Assembly: GCF_018137945.1 (NCBI RefSeq)
Contig: NZ_CP073089.1
Location: 930,001-994,000, forward strand
Length of the DNA stretch: 64,000 bases
Source: Brevibacterium sp. W7.2
Lineage (GTDB): Bacteria; Actinomycetota; Actinomycetes; Actinomycetales; Brevibacteriaceae
Direction: 5' to 3'
Part shown: piece by piece, positions 28,178-37,741 of the stretch
How positions within the stretch are numbered: position 1 is the first letter of the stretch
How the letters are laid out: the number at the start of each line of letters is the position of its first letter
Translations under genes and position numbers: made by a program
The notes under the pieces: model-generated
Database searches by the model: none
What the model was told of the DNA's origin: nothing
Seen by the model: the letters and a program-made list of their open reading frames with translations, nothing else

Positions 28178-29266
28178 ATGGACGATCACAGGGAACAGCA
28201 GACGTGCAATGTGGTGACCTCTCAGACCCTGCGTGCAGCCGGGGTGACCAGCGTGGAGATCAGTCGAGCTGTCGACTGCTGTCTCATCCGCGTCTGCCGA
28301 GGGGTGTATTCGATCGCCGTCGCCTGCACCGTTCCTCGTCATGCGCGCATCCACGAGCTGATCACGGACACAGCGTGGACTGAGCAGTTCCAGGACTCTT
28401 CGATGGCCGAACGGATCGAGGATCGTGCGATTCGCGCCAAGTTGGCGCGTCTCGAGGTCATGCACTACCCGCATTATCGCCGGGGCGATGTCGTCTCCGG
28501 TGTGTCCGCAGCGCTTCTTCACGACCTGCCGATGTTCGACCTGCCATTGAGCCCGCTGACGGTCATGCATCCGACTGCGAGCACACTGAGCCCAGCCATC
28601 CGCCGCTTCCGGCGCGCGGTGCCCAGTGCTGATCGAGCGATCCTGTCTGACGTGGAAGTGACGAGCTCGATCCGCACCAGCCTGGACCTCATCGAGTACG
28701 GCGGCCCGGTTGCGGGATTCGCCGCCTTGGAGGCCACCCTGCGAAGAGGCGTCCACCAGCGGTACGGACTCAAAAAGCGTCTGGGGTTCGCCAATCCCCG
28801 TGTGCTCGCGGACATCGGCCGCAACCTCGTCGCCCAGGACTTCGCTCCTGCTGCTCTCCGACTGGCGCGTGGACGTAGACGAGCTCTCACCCTGCTTGAG
28901 CACATCTCTCCGCTGTCGGAAAGCTACGCGGAAAGTCGAAGCTCGTTCAATCTCCATCTCCTCGGCCTGCACGATTTCGACCAGCAGTGGAATGTCGCCC
29001 ACGACGGGGACTTCCTCACGCGGCTGGACTTTCTCCACCGGCAGACGATGACGGCGCTGGCCGTCGACGGTTCCGGCAAGTACGAGGAGTTCGGACGCAG
29101 TCGCCTGAAGCGGGAGAGCTACCAGCACAACATGCTGCTGACGATGGGGTACAAGGTCGTCCACTTCGCCTTCAGAGACATTCTCAATCCGCAGGTGTTC
29201 GGGGCGAAGCTCTTCCAACAGGCGCCCGAGCTGCTGAAGTTCAGGGGCAAGCCCCTCCGGCTCTGA
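28178..29266 (+). CDS. AbiEi-like HTH plus DUF559/Vsr-like nuclease-fold protein
   Basis: A roughly 362-residue soluble protein. The N-terminus (VVTSQTLRAAGVTSVEISRA, then RVCRGVYS) matches the winged-helix antitoxin domain of AbiEi-type proteins. The C-terminus (FLTRLDFLHRQTMTALAVDG, SGKYEEFGR, VVHFAFRDI) fits the PD-(D/E)xK fold of DUF559/Vsr-like proteins, although a Glu usual two residues before D-G is Ala here, so nuclease activity is uncertain. Such proteins are frequent and solitary in actinobacteria. No AbiEii toxin gene is adjacent. The ATG at 28178 has no clear ribosome site. Confidence 0.6.
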   Translation: MDDHREQQTCNVVTSQTLRAAGVTSVEISRAVDCCLIRVCRGVYSIAVACTVPRHARIHELITDTAWTEQFQDSSMAERIEDRAIRAKLARLEVMHYPHYRRGDVVSGVSAALLHDLPMFDLPLSPLTVMHPTASTLSPAIRRFRRAVPSADRAILSDVEVTSSIRTSLDLIEYGGPVAGFAALEATLRRGVHQRYGLKKRLGFANPRVLADIGRNLVAQDFAPAALRLARGRRRALTLLEHISPLSESYAESRSSFNLHLLGLHDFDQQWNVAHDGDFLTRLDFLHRQTMTALAVDGSGKYEEFGRSRLKRESYQHNMLLTMGYKVVHFAFRDILNPQVFGAKLFQQAPELLKFRGKPLRL

Positions 29267-29326
29267 GCCTGTTCTGACCCGCCCTGCGTCGACCGGGAGG
29301 GGGTGCCGGTCGGGAGTTCTTGCCAC

Positions 29327-29386
29327 AGCTCACCCTGGTTTCCAGAGCTCATGCCAAGAACCGAGCCCTCCAAACCAGGGTGAGCT
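29327..29386. repeat. Long inverted repeat upstream of metG
   Basis: Perfect 15-base arms (AGCTCACCCTGGTTT at 29327-29341, its complement at 29372-29386) with a 30-base loop. A second pair, GTTCTTG (29316-29322) and CAAGAAC (29355-29361), is interleaved with the first. It lies 60 bases past the preceding gene's stop and could be a terminator, a structured RNA or a remnant of a small element. Confidence 0.6.
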
Positions 29387-29555
29387 CTAATGCCGTGGGG
29401 CTGCAGGCGCGCCTTCCCGCCGGCCCTGTGCGCGGGAACTCACCGCGCCCAGACCCGCCCCGCCGAGGCCCGCCCCGCCCCGTCGGCCACCAACGCACCC
29501 ACCCCCGCGGACGCCGTCCGTCCCGCCGCTGCGCGTCCTTTAGACTGATTGACCT

Positions 29556-31271
29556 ATGGGTTACTACGTGACAACAGCGATCGCCTACCCCAATGGGGCC
29601 ATCCACATCGGGCATGCATACGAGTACATCGCCGCCGACACCATCGCGCGGTTCAAGCGCCTCGACAACCACGAGGTGTTCTTCGCCACCGGCACCGATG
29701 AGCACGGTCTGAAGATGCTCCAGGCGGCGAACAAGCTCGGCATCACTCCCAAGGAACTCGCTGACGACAACGCGAAGAACTTCCGCGACACCCAGCTGGC
29801 CCTCGGCTCGACGTTCGATCGGTTCATCCGCACGACCGACCCCGACCACTACGCGGCCTCGCAGGCGATCTGGCGCCGGCTCGAGGAGGCCGGCGACATC
29901 TACCTCGACTCGTACTCCGGCTGGTACTCGGTGCGCGACGAAGCGTTCTACACCGAGGACGAGACCGAGGTCGTCGATGGCGTGCGCCTGTCCAAGGAGA
30001 CCCGCACCGAGGTGACCTGGACGGAGGAGGAGTCCTACTTCTTCCGTCTCTCGAAGTACCAGGACCGGCTCCTCGAGCTCTACCGCGACCACCCGGAGTT
30101 CATCGGGCCCGACTCCCGCCGCAACGAGGTCGCCTCGTTCGTCGCCTCCGGACTCAAGGACCTCTCGATCTCGCGCACGACCTTCGACTGGGGCGTGCCC
30201 GTGCCCGGCAACGACAAGCACGTGATGTACGTGTGGATCGACGCCCTGACGAACTACCTCACCGCCGCCGGCTACCCCGACGACGAGGAGGCCCTGGCGA
30301 AGTGGTGGCCGGCCGACGTCCATATCATCGGCAAGGACATCATCCGCTTCCACAGCGTCTACTGGCCGGCGTTCCTCATGTCTGCGGGCATCGAGCTGCC
30401 CCGCCGCGTCCACGCCCACGGCTTCCTCTTCAACGCCGGGGAGAAGATGTCGAAGTCCGTCGGCAACGTCGTCGATCCCATCGACCTCGTCGATGCGTTC
30501 GGTCTCGACACCGTCCGCTTCTTCCTCTTCCGCGAGTTCTCCTACGGCCAGGACGGCTCGTACACGAAGGACTCGATCATCACCCGCAAGAACGCCGACC
30601 TCGCCAACGAGTACGGCAACCTCGCCCAGCGCTCACTGTCGATGATCGCGAAGAACTGCGACGGCCAGGTTCCGCAGCCCGGTGAGCTCACCGAGGCGGA
30701 CGAGACCCTGCTGGCGCTGGCCCGCGGCACGCTGGCGACCGCCCGAGCCCACGTCGACACCCAGTCGCTGCATCAGTATGTCGACGCGTGCTGGAAGGTC
30801 CTCTCCGAGGCCAACCGCTACTTCTCCGCGCAGGAGCCGTGGAAGCTGAAGAAGACCGATCCCGAGCGCATGGCCACCGTGCTGTGGGTGACGATCGAGG
30901 TCGTGCGCATCATCTCGATCCTCATCCAGCCGGTGATGCCCGAATCCGCGGGCCGGATCCTCGATCTCCTCGGGGTGCCCGCCGGTGTCGCCGAGGCGGG
31001 GGCGAAGGTCCTGCCGACCGCCGTCGAATCGGGGTCGGGTGCCGAAGTCATGGACACCGTGTCCGCGGGTGCCGCCGTCGGCGTCGTCGCCGGGGCGGGT
31101 GTCGCTGCCGCCGGCATCGCCCCGTCGTTCGCCGAGGAGGCCGAAGGCTCCGTGGCCGCCGCCGATATCGATCCCCGGTCGTTCGCCGCGATCGACTACC
31201 CGCTCGTGCCCGGCACATCGCTGCCGAAGCCCGAACCGGTGTTCCCGAAGTTCGTGGAGGAGACGGAGTAA
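29556..31271 (+). CDS. metG: Methionyl-tRNA synthetase
   Basis: A 571-residue class I aminoacyl-tRNA synthetase charging tRNA-Met. The Rossmann HIGH motif is in [23 protein letters not shown] follows, and the second signature is [14 protein letters not shown] (about 300). The anticodon-binding helical domain follows. Before the final [15 protein letters not shown] there is an Ala/Gly/Val-rich stretch of about 60 residues (from about 485) that looks like an insertion. There is no Shine-Dalgarno; TAGACT at 29541-29546 stands nine bases before the ATG, suggesting leaderless translation. The stop overlaps the tatD start by one base. Confidence 0.95.
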   Translation: MGYYVTTAIAYPNGAIHIGHAYEYIAADTIARFKRLDNHEVFFATGTDEHGLKMLQAANKLGITPKELADDNAKNFRDTQLALGSTFDRFIRTTDPDHYAASQAIWRRLEEAGDIYLDSYSGWYSVRDEAFYTEDETEVVDGVRLSKETRTEVTWTEEESYFFRLSKYQDRLLELYRDHPEFIGPDSRRNEVASFVASGLKDLSISRTTFDWGVPVPGNDKHVMYVWIDALTNYLTAAGYPDDEEALAKWWPADVHIIGKDIIRFHSVYWPAFLMSAGIELPRRVHAHGFLFNAGEKMSKSVGNVVDPIDLVDAFGLDTVRFFLFREFSYGQDGSYTKDSIITRKNADLANEYGNLAQRSLSMIAKNCDGQVPQPGELTEADETLLALARGTLATARAHVDTQSLHQYVDACWKVLSEANRYFSAQEPWKLKKTDPERMATVLWVTIEVVRIISILIQPVMPESAGRILDLLGVPAGVAEAGAKVLPTAVESGSGAEVMDTVSAGAAVGVVAGAGVAAAGIAPSFAEEAEGSVAAADIDPRSFAAIDYPLVPGTSLPKPEPVFPKFVEETE

Positions 31272-32347
31272 TGGCCTCGCGCGCCGCCGGAACGTATCCT
31301 CCGGTGCCCGAACCCCTGCCCCACCCGATCGTCGACACCCACACTCACCTCGACATCGGCACGGGAATGCGACTGCCCCTGGGTGCGGGCGAACCGGCCC
31401 CCGAGGTGACTCCGGACGAGGAAGAGGAGTTCCCCGACCTCGACTTCTTCTTCGACACCGCCGAGCAGGCCGGGGTGCGGCGGATCGTGCAGATCGGCTG
31501 CGACCTGCCGGCCGCCCGGTGGACGACGGCGCTCGTGGCCTCCCAGTTCGCCGGCCGTGCCGGTGTCGCCGATGTGAACGGGAGCCATGCCGGAACTGGC
31601 GGCAGTCAGGCCGATGCGAACGGCAGCCAGACCGACGCGAATGGTCGAAGCGCGGCGTCCGCCCTCATCGACCCGAGCGTCGTCGCGACAGTGCCGGCCC
31701 CGCCTGAGAGCCCGCGCACGTGGATGCTCGGCGGCGCGGCCCTCCACCCGAACGAGGCTCCGCGGCTGGCCGAGGCCGGTCTGCTCGATGATGCGCTCAC
31801 CGAGATCGAAGCCCTTGTGACGAGCACTGACCGGATGCGTGTCGTGGGGGAGACCGGCCTCGACTACTTCCGCACCGGCGAGGACGGGATCGCCGAGCAG
31901 CAGCGGTCCTTCCGCGCCCACATCGAGATCGCCAAGCGCACCGGCCGCGCCCTGCAGATCCACGACCGCGAGGCCCACGCCGATGTGCTGCGCATCCTCC
32001 GCGAGGAGGGCGCCCCCGAGGTGACGATCTTCCACTGCTTCTCCGGCGACGAGGCGATGGCCCGCGAATGCGCCGAGGCCGGTTACTTCATGTCGTTCGC
32101 CGGCAACATCACGTTCAAGAACGCCGATGAGCTGCGCAGGGCCGCCGCGAGCGCCCCGCTCGAGCTGCTCCTCACCGAGACCGACGCCCCATTCCTCACC
32201 CCGCACCCCTACCGCGGCAAGCCCGGCGGTCCGTACCTCACCCCGATCACCGCGAGAAAGCTCGCCGAGGTGCGCGGGATGGACGCCGGTGACCTCGCCG
32301 AGGCGGTCTGGACGAACGCGGAGACCGCGCTCGGCAGCTGGGACTGA
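31271..32347 (+). CDS. tatD: TatD-family metal-dependent hydrolase
   Basis: A 358-residue TIM-barrel deoxyribonuclease-type hydrolase. Metal and active-site motifs are IVDTHTHLD, VGETGLDYFR, LQIHDREAHADVL, IFHCFSGD and LLTETDAPFLTPHPYRGK. Family members are about 260-290 residues. The excess here is an acidic N-terminal segment and a polar insertion (about residues 96-140) made of GSQADAN/GSQTDAN repeats. It is coupled to metG by TAATG. The order metG-tatD-rpfB is conserved in actinobacteria. Confidence 0.9.
   Translation: MASRAAGTYPPVPEPLPHPIVDTHTHLDIGTGMRLPLGAGEPAPEVTPDEEEEFPDLDFFFDTAEQAGVRRIVQIGCDLPAARWTTALVASQFAGRAGVADVNGSHAGTGGSQADANGSQTDANGRSAASALIDPSVVATVPAPPESPRTWMLGGAALHPNEAPRLAEAGLLDDALTEIEALVTSTDRMRVVGETGLDYFRTGEDGIAEQQRSFRAHIEIAKRTGRALQIHDREAHADVLRILREEGAPEVTIFHCFSGDEAMARECAEAGYFMSFAGNITFKNADELRRAAASAPLELLLTETDAPFLTPHPYRGKPGGPYLTPITARKLAEVRGMDAGDLAEAVWTNAETALGSWD
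31601..31642 (+). repeat. 21-base tandem repeat inside tatD
   Basis: Two in-frame copies (31601-31621, 31622-31642) encoding GSQADAN and GSQTDAN, with a degenerate flanking unit on either side. They create a flexible loop in an otherwise conserved enzyme. Confidence 0.75.
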
Positions 32348-32729
32348 TGACGGGGAGCCTGCGAGTCAGCCGGTATGGCGACCGGGGCGGACCGGCATCG
32401 CGGCCACAGCTGACCAGCCACGTGTGACCGGCCGGGGCTAGGTGACGCCGAATGGCTGCATCGAACGGCGGCGCCGACCACGCGGAGACGACGGGTCACG
32501 ACGGTGAGGTCACGGCCGCCTCGGCGGTGGTGTCCGTCTCACCCTGAGAACCCGGGAAACGGTCCTGACGGCACGTGACCTGCGACGATGGCAACGGCCG
32601 CGATCGCCGAGAATCCGGGAGTCTGGGAACTTCCTGTTACGGATTCGTGATCTTTTGCGTTACATGTAACGAATCGGTTACAGTGGACGAGTTGCAAACA
32701 GCTGATCAACTCTGCTCGGGGATATTTCT
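32348..32729. other. Leader region of rpfB
   Basis: 382 bases. The first 280 are GC-rich with one CCGCCTCGGCGG copy near 32518 and no gene. The last 100 are AT-richer and hold the rpfB promoter and nested GTTAC dyads described separately. The c-di-AMP (ydaO) riboswitch known before some actinobacterial cell-wall hydrolase genes was not recognised. Confidence 0.45.
32634..32684 (+). promoter_or_regulatory. rpfB promoter with nested GTTAC dyads
   Basis: A perfect palindrome GTTACATGTAAC (32659-32670) lies inside a larger near-perfect dyad, CTGTTACGGATTCGT (32634-32648) against 32669-32683 (13 of 15). A -10 TACAGT (32679-32684) and a weak -35 TTGCGT (32655-32660, 18-base spacing) put the palindrome between the promoter hexamers. 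GTAAC-type boxes resemble MtrA response-regulator sites reported for cell-wall hydrolase genes in Actinobacteria; this is inference. Confidence 0.55.
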
Positions 32730-33959
32730 GTGATTGATTTTCTCAAGAACCGCAAGGTGCAGATCGCCGCACAGGCGGTCGTCATCACCGGTCTCGTCGG
32801 TGGCACCGGCGCCGTACTCACCATGAACAAGCCCGTCACCCTCGAGGTGAACGGCGAGCCGAAGGAGATCCGCACGTTCGGCGGAACCGTCGGCCAGATT
32901 CTCGACAGCCAGGACATCGACCTCGAGAAGAACGATGAGGTCAAGCCCGGCATCGACACGAAGATCGACCGCGATATGACGGTCACGGTCAACACCGCCA
33001 AGGACATCTCGCTCACCGTCGACGGCAAGAAGACCGACGAGTGGACGAACGCGAACACCGTGGGTCAGGCGCTCGCCGACCTCGGCGTCGACGCCAAGGA
33101 CGCCGACCTCAGCGCCGATGCCAACGACAAGCTCGAGGTCGAGAGCCCGACCGACATCGCGGTGACGACCGCCAAGGCGCTCACCGTCGTCGCCGACGGC
33201 AAGGACGTCAAGGTCACGGCTCCGGTCGAGACCGCAGAGGACGCCCTCAGCGAGGCGAAGGTCGAACTCGGCAAGGACGACTTCCTCTCCGTGCCGATGA
33301 GCGCATCGGTCACCGACGGCCAGGTTCTCACCGTCAACCGGGTGGAGAACAAGACCGTCAAGGAGAAGGAAGACATCAAGCCCGAGACCCAGACCAAGAA
33401 GTCGGACTCGCTCTACGTCGGCGAGACGAAGGTCGAGGACAAGGGCAAGGCCGGTGAGAAGGAAGTCGAGTACGCGGTCAAGACCATCAACGGCGACGAG
33501 GTCGAGAAGGAGAAGAAGGGCGAGAAGGTCCTCTCCGAACCGCAGGCCAAGGTCGTCGTCGAGGGCACGAAGAAGAAGGAAGCCCCGGCGCCGAAGGACG
33601 ACTCCGGTTCCGGCTCCGGTGGCAGCGACTCCGGTGACTCCGGCTCCGGCGGCAGCGACTCCGGCGACTCGGGTTCGGGCTCCAGTGGCGGCGGTTCGAT
33701 GTCGACCGAGGAGATCAAGGCGATGCTCGGCGGACCCGGCTCGAAGTGGTACCAGGTCGCCAAGTGCGAATCGAACTTCAACCCCCGCGCGGTCAACAAG
33801 CAGAACAACGCGCACTTCGGACTCTTCCAGTTCAAGCTCGCCACCTGGCGCAGCGTCGGCGGATCGGGCAACCCGATCGACGCCAGCCCGCAGGAGCAGT
33901 TCGACCGTGCGAAGAAGCTGCAGGCGAAGGCCGGCTGGGGCCAGTGGGCCTGCGCGTGA
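32730..33959 (+). CDS. rpfB: Resuscitation-promoting factor RpfB (DUF348, G5, lytic transglycosylase)
   Basis: A 409-residue secreted, probably membrane-tethered peptidoglycan hydrolase that supports regrowth and division. Residues 8-30 are a signal anchor. Three DUF348 repeats (about 35-205) each carry a T-x-G-x-A/L-x-D-x-x-I pattern. A G5 domain spans about 210-285. A linker of Ser/Gly/Asp repeats (GSGGSDSGDSGSG) leads to the lysozyme-like domain (330-409), with the catalytic Glu in AKCESNFNPRAV and FGLFQFKLATWRSVGG. The GTG start has GGGGA upstream. In most relatives rsmA and ispE follow; here groESL does. Confidence 0.94.
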   Translation: MIDFLKNRKVQIAAQAVVITGLVGGTGAVLTMNKPVTLEVNGEPKEIRTFGGTVGQILDSQDIDLEKNDEVKPGIDTKIDRDMTVTVNTAKDISLTVDGKKTDEWTNANTVGQALADLGVDAKDADLSADANDKLEVESPTDIAVTTAKALTVVADGKDVKVTAPVETAEDALSEAKVELGKDDFLSVPMSASVTDGQVLTVNRVENKTVKEKEDIKPETQTKKSDSLYVGETKVEDKGKAGEKEVEYAVKTINGDEVEKEKKGEKVLSEPQAKVVVEGTKKKEAPAPKDDSGSGSGGSDSGDSGSGGSDSGDSGSGSSGGGSMSTEEIKAMLGGPGSKWYQVAKCESNFNPRAVNKQNNAHFGLFQFKLATWRSVGGSGNPIDASPQEQFDRAKKLQAKAGWGQWACA

Positions 33960-34038
33960 CCTGCCTCGTCTGAGCAGTAACGCGCTGAGCGCGGCGGCCT
34001 GAGCAGGGCGGTTGCGCGAGCAGAACAGCTGAATGGCA

Positions 34039-34074
34039 GAAGAGGGACTCCGGAAGATTCCGGGGTCCCTCTTC
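34039..34074 (+). terminator. rpfB terminator
   Basis: A 17-base-pair stem with one G-T pair and a 2-base loop (GAAGAGGGAC left arm, GTCCCTCTTC right arm), 80 bases past the stop. Confidence 0.8.
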
Positions 34075-34244
34075 CGCATCCCCGCCGAAGCGTGTCCGTC
34101 CGGGCCCTCGCCGAGGCGGTCCACCGCGGCCACCGGGCGTGCCCGTTCCGCCTGCGTCGGCACCCTCGCCGAGGCGGCCTCCCCGCCCCGACGCCAAGCG
34201 GCCTTCCCCTCACCCTGAGCTTTCGCCGAGAGCGTGACAATTCT

Positions 34245-34271
34245 TTGGCACTCGAGTTGACCGAGTGCTAA
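34245..34271 (+). promoter_or_regulatory. CIRCE operator 1
   Basis: TTGGCACTC, nine bases, GAGTGCTAA: 17 of 18 arm positions match the CIRCE consensus bound by the HrcA heat-shock repressor. It overlaps the -35 of the groE promoter. Confidence 0.93.
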
Positions 34272-34285
34272 AGGAGTCATAGAGT
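34257..34285 (+). promoter_or_regulatory. groESL promoter
   Basis: -35 TTGACC (34257-34262), 17-base spacer, -10 TAGAGT (34280-34285). The transcript should begin near 34292, inside CIRCE 2. Confidence 0.8.
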
Positions 34286-34289
34286 CGAA

Positions 34290-34316
34290 TTAGCACTGAC
34301 GCTCAGTGAGTGCCAG
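34290..34316 (+). promoter_or_regulatory. CIRCE operator 2
   Basis: TTAGCACTG, nine bases, GAGTGCCAG: a weaker CIRCE copy placed over the predicted transcription start, so HrcA would block both polymerase binding and clearance. Confidence 0.85.
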
Positions 34317-34430
34317 TTTCATGAAGACGGTCGAACTCCTCGGCACCCGCGACGACGAGAGGTTCCTCAGGCAGCCGCCGCCGTCTGACTTCACGCAAGT
34401 TATTCACCCAGCGAAGGGAGAGAGCCCGAT

Positions 34431-34724
34431 ATGTCGGTCTCCATCAAGCCACTCGAAGATCGGATCGTCATCCGTCAGGTCGAAGCCGAGCAGACCACTG
34501 CCAGCGGTCTGGTCATTCCCGATACCGCCAAGGAGAAGCCGCAGGAAGGCGAAGTCGTCGCAGTGGGCCCCGGCCGCGTTGCTGACAACGGCAACCGCGT
34601 TCCCGTCGACGTCGCTGTCGGCGACAAGGTCATCTACTCGAAGTACGGCGGCACCGAAGTCAAGTACGCCGGCGAAGAGTACCTCGTTCTCTCGGCGCGC
34701 GACGTGCTCGCCGTCATCGGCTGA
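34431..34724 (+). CDS. groS: Co-chaperonin GroES
   Basis: A 97-residue 10-kDa chaperonin that caps the GroEL ring. The sequence is typical: [20 protein letters not shown], the mobile-loop region [37 protein letters not shown] and [22 protein letters not shown] stands upstream. It is 36 bases before groL, in a bicistronic operon under two CIRCE sites. Confidence 0.97.
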   Translation: MSVSIKPLEDRIVIRQVEAEQTTASGLVIPDTAKEKPQEGEVVAVGPGRVADNGNRVPVDVAVGDKVIYSKYGGTEVKYAGEEYLVLSARDVLAVIG

Positions 34725-34745
34725 ATCCACCTGAACAACGCTTAG

Positions 34746-36353
<1,608 letters not shown>

Positions 36354-36436
36354 CCTCCCCGACCCGTCCCCTCACGGGCTGATCGGATCACCGCAGGCTC
36401 GAGCAGCCTGACGGCCCGGTCGGCCCGAGGACACCG

Positions 36437-36471
36437 CGAATGGCCCGGAACACTGCGTTCCGGGCCATTCG
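36437..36471. terminator. Bidirectional terminator after groL
   Basis: Perfect 15-base-pair stem (36437-36451 with 36457-36471) and a 5-base loop between groL and the convergent SRPBCC gene. GTGCGTTTC follows on the plus strand. Confidence 0.85.
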
Positions 36472-36477
36472 TGCGTT

Positions 36478-36876
36478 TCAGTCCGCTTCGAGGATCGCGG
36501 CGAGCCGATCGAGGTCGGCGGCCACCGCCGCCGCGTCGCGGTCGACGTCCGCAGCGCTCATCCCCGCGCGGTGGACGACGGTGAAGGCGACCTCGCTGAC
36601 CTCGCCGTGGGGGAGGACCCGGAAGGGATTGTGATTGACCGTGCCGTCGGGGAACACGACGTCGTGGTCGAGGACGCCGGCACTCCGATCGCCGGTGAAC
36701 CGGACTTCGACCGTGCCCATCGGGGAGTCGGTGATCCAGCGCCCTCCCTCAAGCCGGATTCCCGAGCTCAGCCCCGCCGCCCACGCCGGCAGGTTCGCCG
36801 GGTCGCCGGCGTACGCGGCCACCGCGGCGGGGGAGCGGTCGATGAGTCGGGAGATCGTGCGCGTCGCATCATCCAT
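36478..36876 (-). CDS. SRPBCC (START/Bet v1-fold) family protein
   Basis: A roughly 132-residue soluble protein of the polyketide-cyclase/SRPBCC type. TRTISRLIDRSPAAVAAYAG is the usual first strand and helix; WAAGLSSGIRLEGGRW, MGTVEVRF and VVHRAGMSA follow. These proteins bind hydrophobic ligands; the ligand is unknown. I chose ATG at 36876, since the additional 34 residues up to 36978 are not family-like. It is divergent from the TetR gene and may be its target. Confidence 0.72.
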   Translation of the reverse strand: MDDATRTISRLIDRSPAAVAAYAGDPANLPAWAAGLSSGIRLEGGRWITDSPMGTVEVRFTGDRSAGVLDHDVVFPDGTVNHNPFRVLPHGEVSEVAFTVVHRAGMSAADVDRDAAAVAADLDRLAAILEAD

Positions 36877-37027
36877 GGCCCCAGTAGACCACAGGAGCGC
36901 GAGATCGGCCTCCGGCAACGTGAATTCGCGCTCCAGGAAGGCGGGGCAGGGTCGGCCGCGGGCAAACCCCGAGGTCACAGGCCCTCCGTTGATTCATCAT
37001 GTGAGGGGTGCCATACTCGTCAACGGT

Positions 37028-37041
37028 TGAATATTCATTCA
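37028..37041. promoter_or_regulatory. Candidate TetR-family operator
   Basis: TGAAT-ATTC-ATTCA inverted repeat, 22 bases before the GTG start of the TetR gene and in the divergent spacer. An inner 10-base palindrome (TGAATATTCA) overlaps it. It is AT-rich against its surroundings. Confidence 0.5.
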
Positions 37042-37062
37042 CCTTTGCGAGAGAGGGGCGCT

Positions 37063-37731
37063 GTGGCCCACCTGGAGACTGCCCGAAGTCGTGCCAACAC
37101 CGCGCAGCGGCGCGCACGCATCGAACATGCGGCGCGCTTCGTCGTCGCCGACGGCGGGTTCGCCGCCGCGACCGTCCCCGCCGTCGCCCACGCCGCGTCG
37201 TGCACCACGGGGGTCATCGACAGCTGCTTCGACGACCGCGACGAGCTCCTGGCGTCGGTGTTCGCCGCTGCCGCCGGACGTGAGCTCACGGTCATCACCG
37301 AGGCGGTCGACGCGTGCTCGACGCCCGAGGCCGTCGTCGGGGCCGTCGTCGACGTCTTCATCCGCCGAGCGGTCGCCGGCCGCGGGCTGGCCTACGCTCT
37401 CCTCCTCGAAGAGGTTCCCGAACCCATCCAAGCCCAGCGCCGTGCCCTGCGCCGCGGATTCGTCGCCGCGATCTCCACGGCGCTCATGCGCTGCCTCGGC
37501 CCCGAATTCCCCACCGAGCTCTTCGCCCGATCGCTTGTCGGAGCCGTCAGCGAGAACGTCGTCGACCTCCTCGATCCGGCCCGGAGCACCCCGAACCCGC
37601 TCGAAGTCGAATGGATCGTCGACCGCGTCTCCGCGTTCTCCCGGGCAGCGCTGACCGCAGTGCCCCGCGACGGTGCCCTCACCGTGACCCCGCAGGCCTC
37701 CGCAGGGCGCCCGGGTATCTCCGCCTCGTAG
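37063..37731 (+). CDS. TetR-family transcriptional regulator
   Basis: A 222-residue repressor. Residues about 15-60 form the HTH: ARIEHAARFVVADGGFAAAT, then VAHAASCTTGVIDSCFDDRD and ELLASVF, the TetR pattern, though the usual Y-x-Y-F before the D/K-E-x-L is C-F-D-D. The C-terminal helical domain (VFIRRAVAGRGLAYALL onward) resembles regulators with TetR_C domains for lipid or acyl ligands. The GTG start with GAGAGGGG is preferred over upstream frames. A TGAAT-N4-ATTCA dyad lies just upstream. Confidence 0.82.
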   Translation: MAHLETARSRANTAQRRARIEHAARFVVADGGFAAATVPAVAHAASCTTGVIDSCFDDRDELLASVFAAAAGRELTVITEAVDACSTPEAVVGAVVDVFIRRAVAGRGLAYALLLEEVPEPIQAQRRALRRGFVAAISTALMRCLGPEFPTELFARSLVGAVSENVVDLLDPARSTPNPLEVEWIVDRVSAFSRAALTAVPRDGALTVTPQASAGRPGISAS

Positions 37732-37741
37732 ACTGGGCACC

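Larger units (their letters stand above)
33960..34430. other. Region between rpfB and groS
   Basis: 471 bases with no gene: the rpfB terminator, two GCCGAGGCGG repeat copies (about 34110 and 34168), the groE promoter with two CIRCE operators, and a leader of about 140 bases before groS. Confidence 0.7.

Noticed and set aside
29327-29386. Insertion-sequence ends
   Set aside because: The arms are perfect inverted repeats, but no transposase, target duplication or internal coding region is present, so a mobile element cannot be claimed.
32348-32729. c-di-AMP (ydaO) riboswitch before rpfB
   Set aside because: The conserved core of that class is not recognisable; the structured part is a promoter dyad instead.
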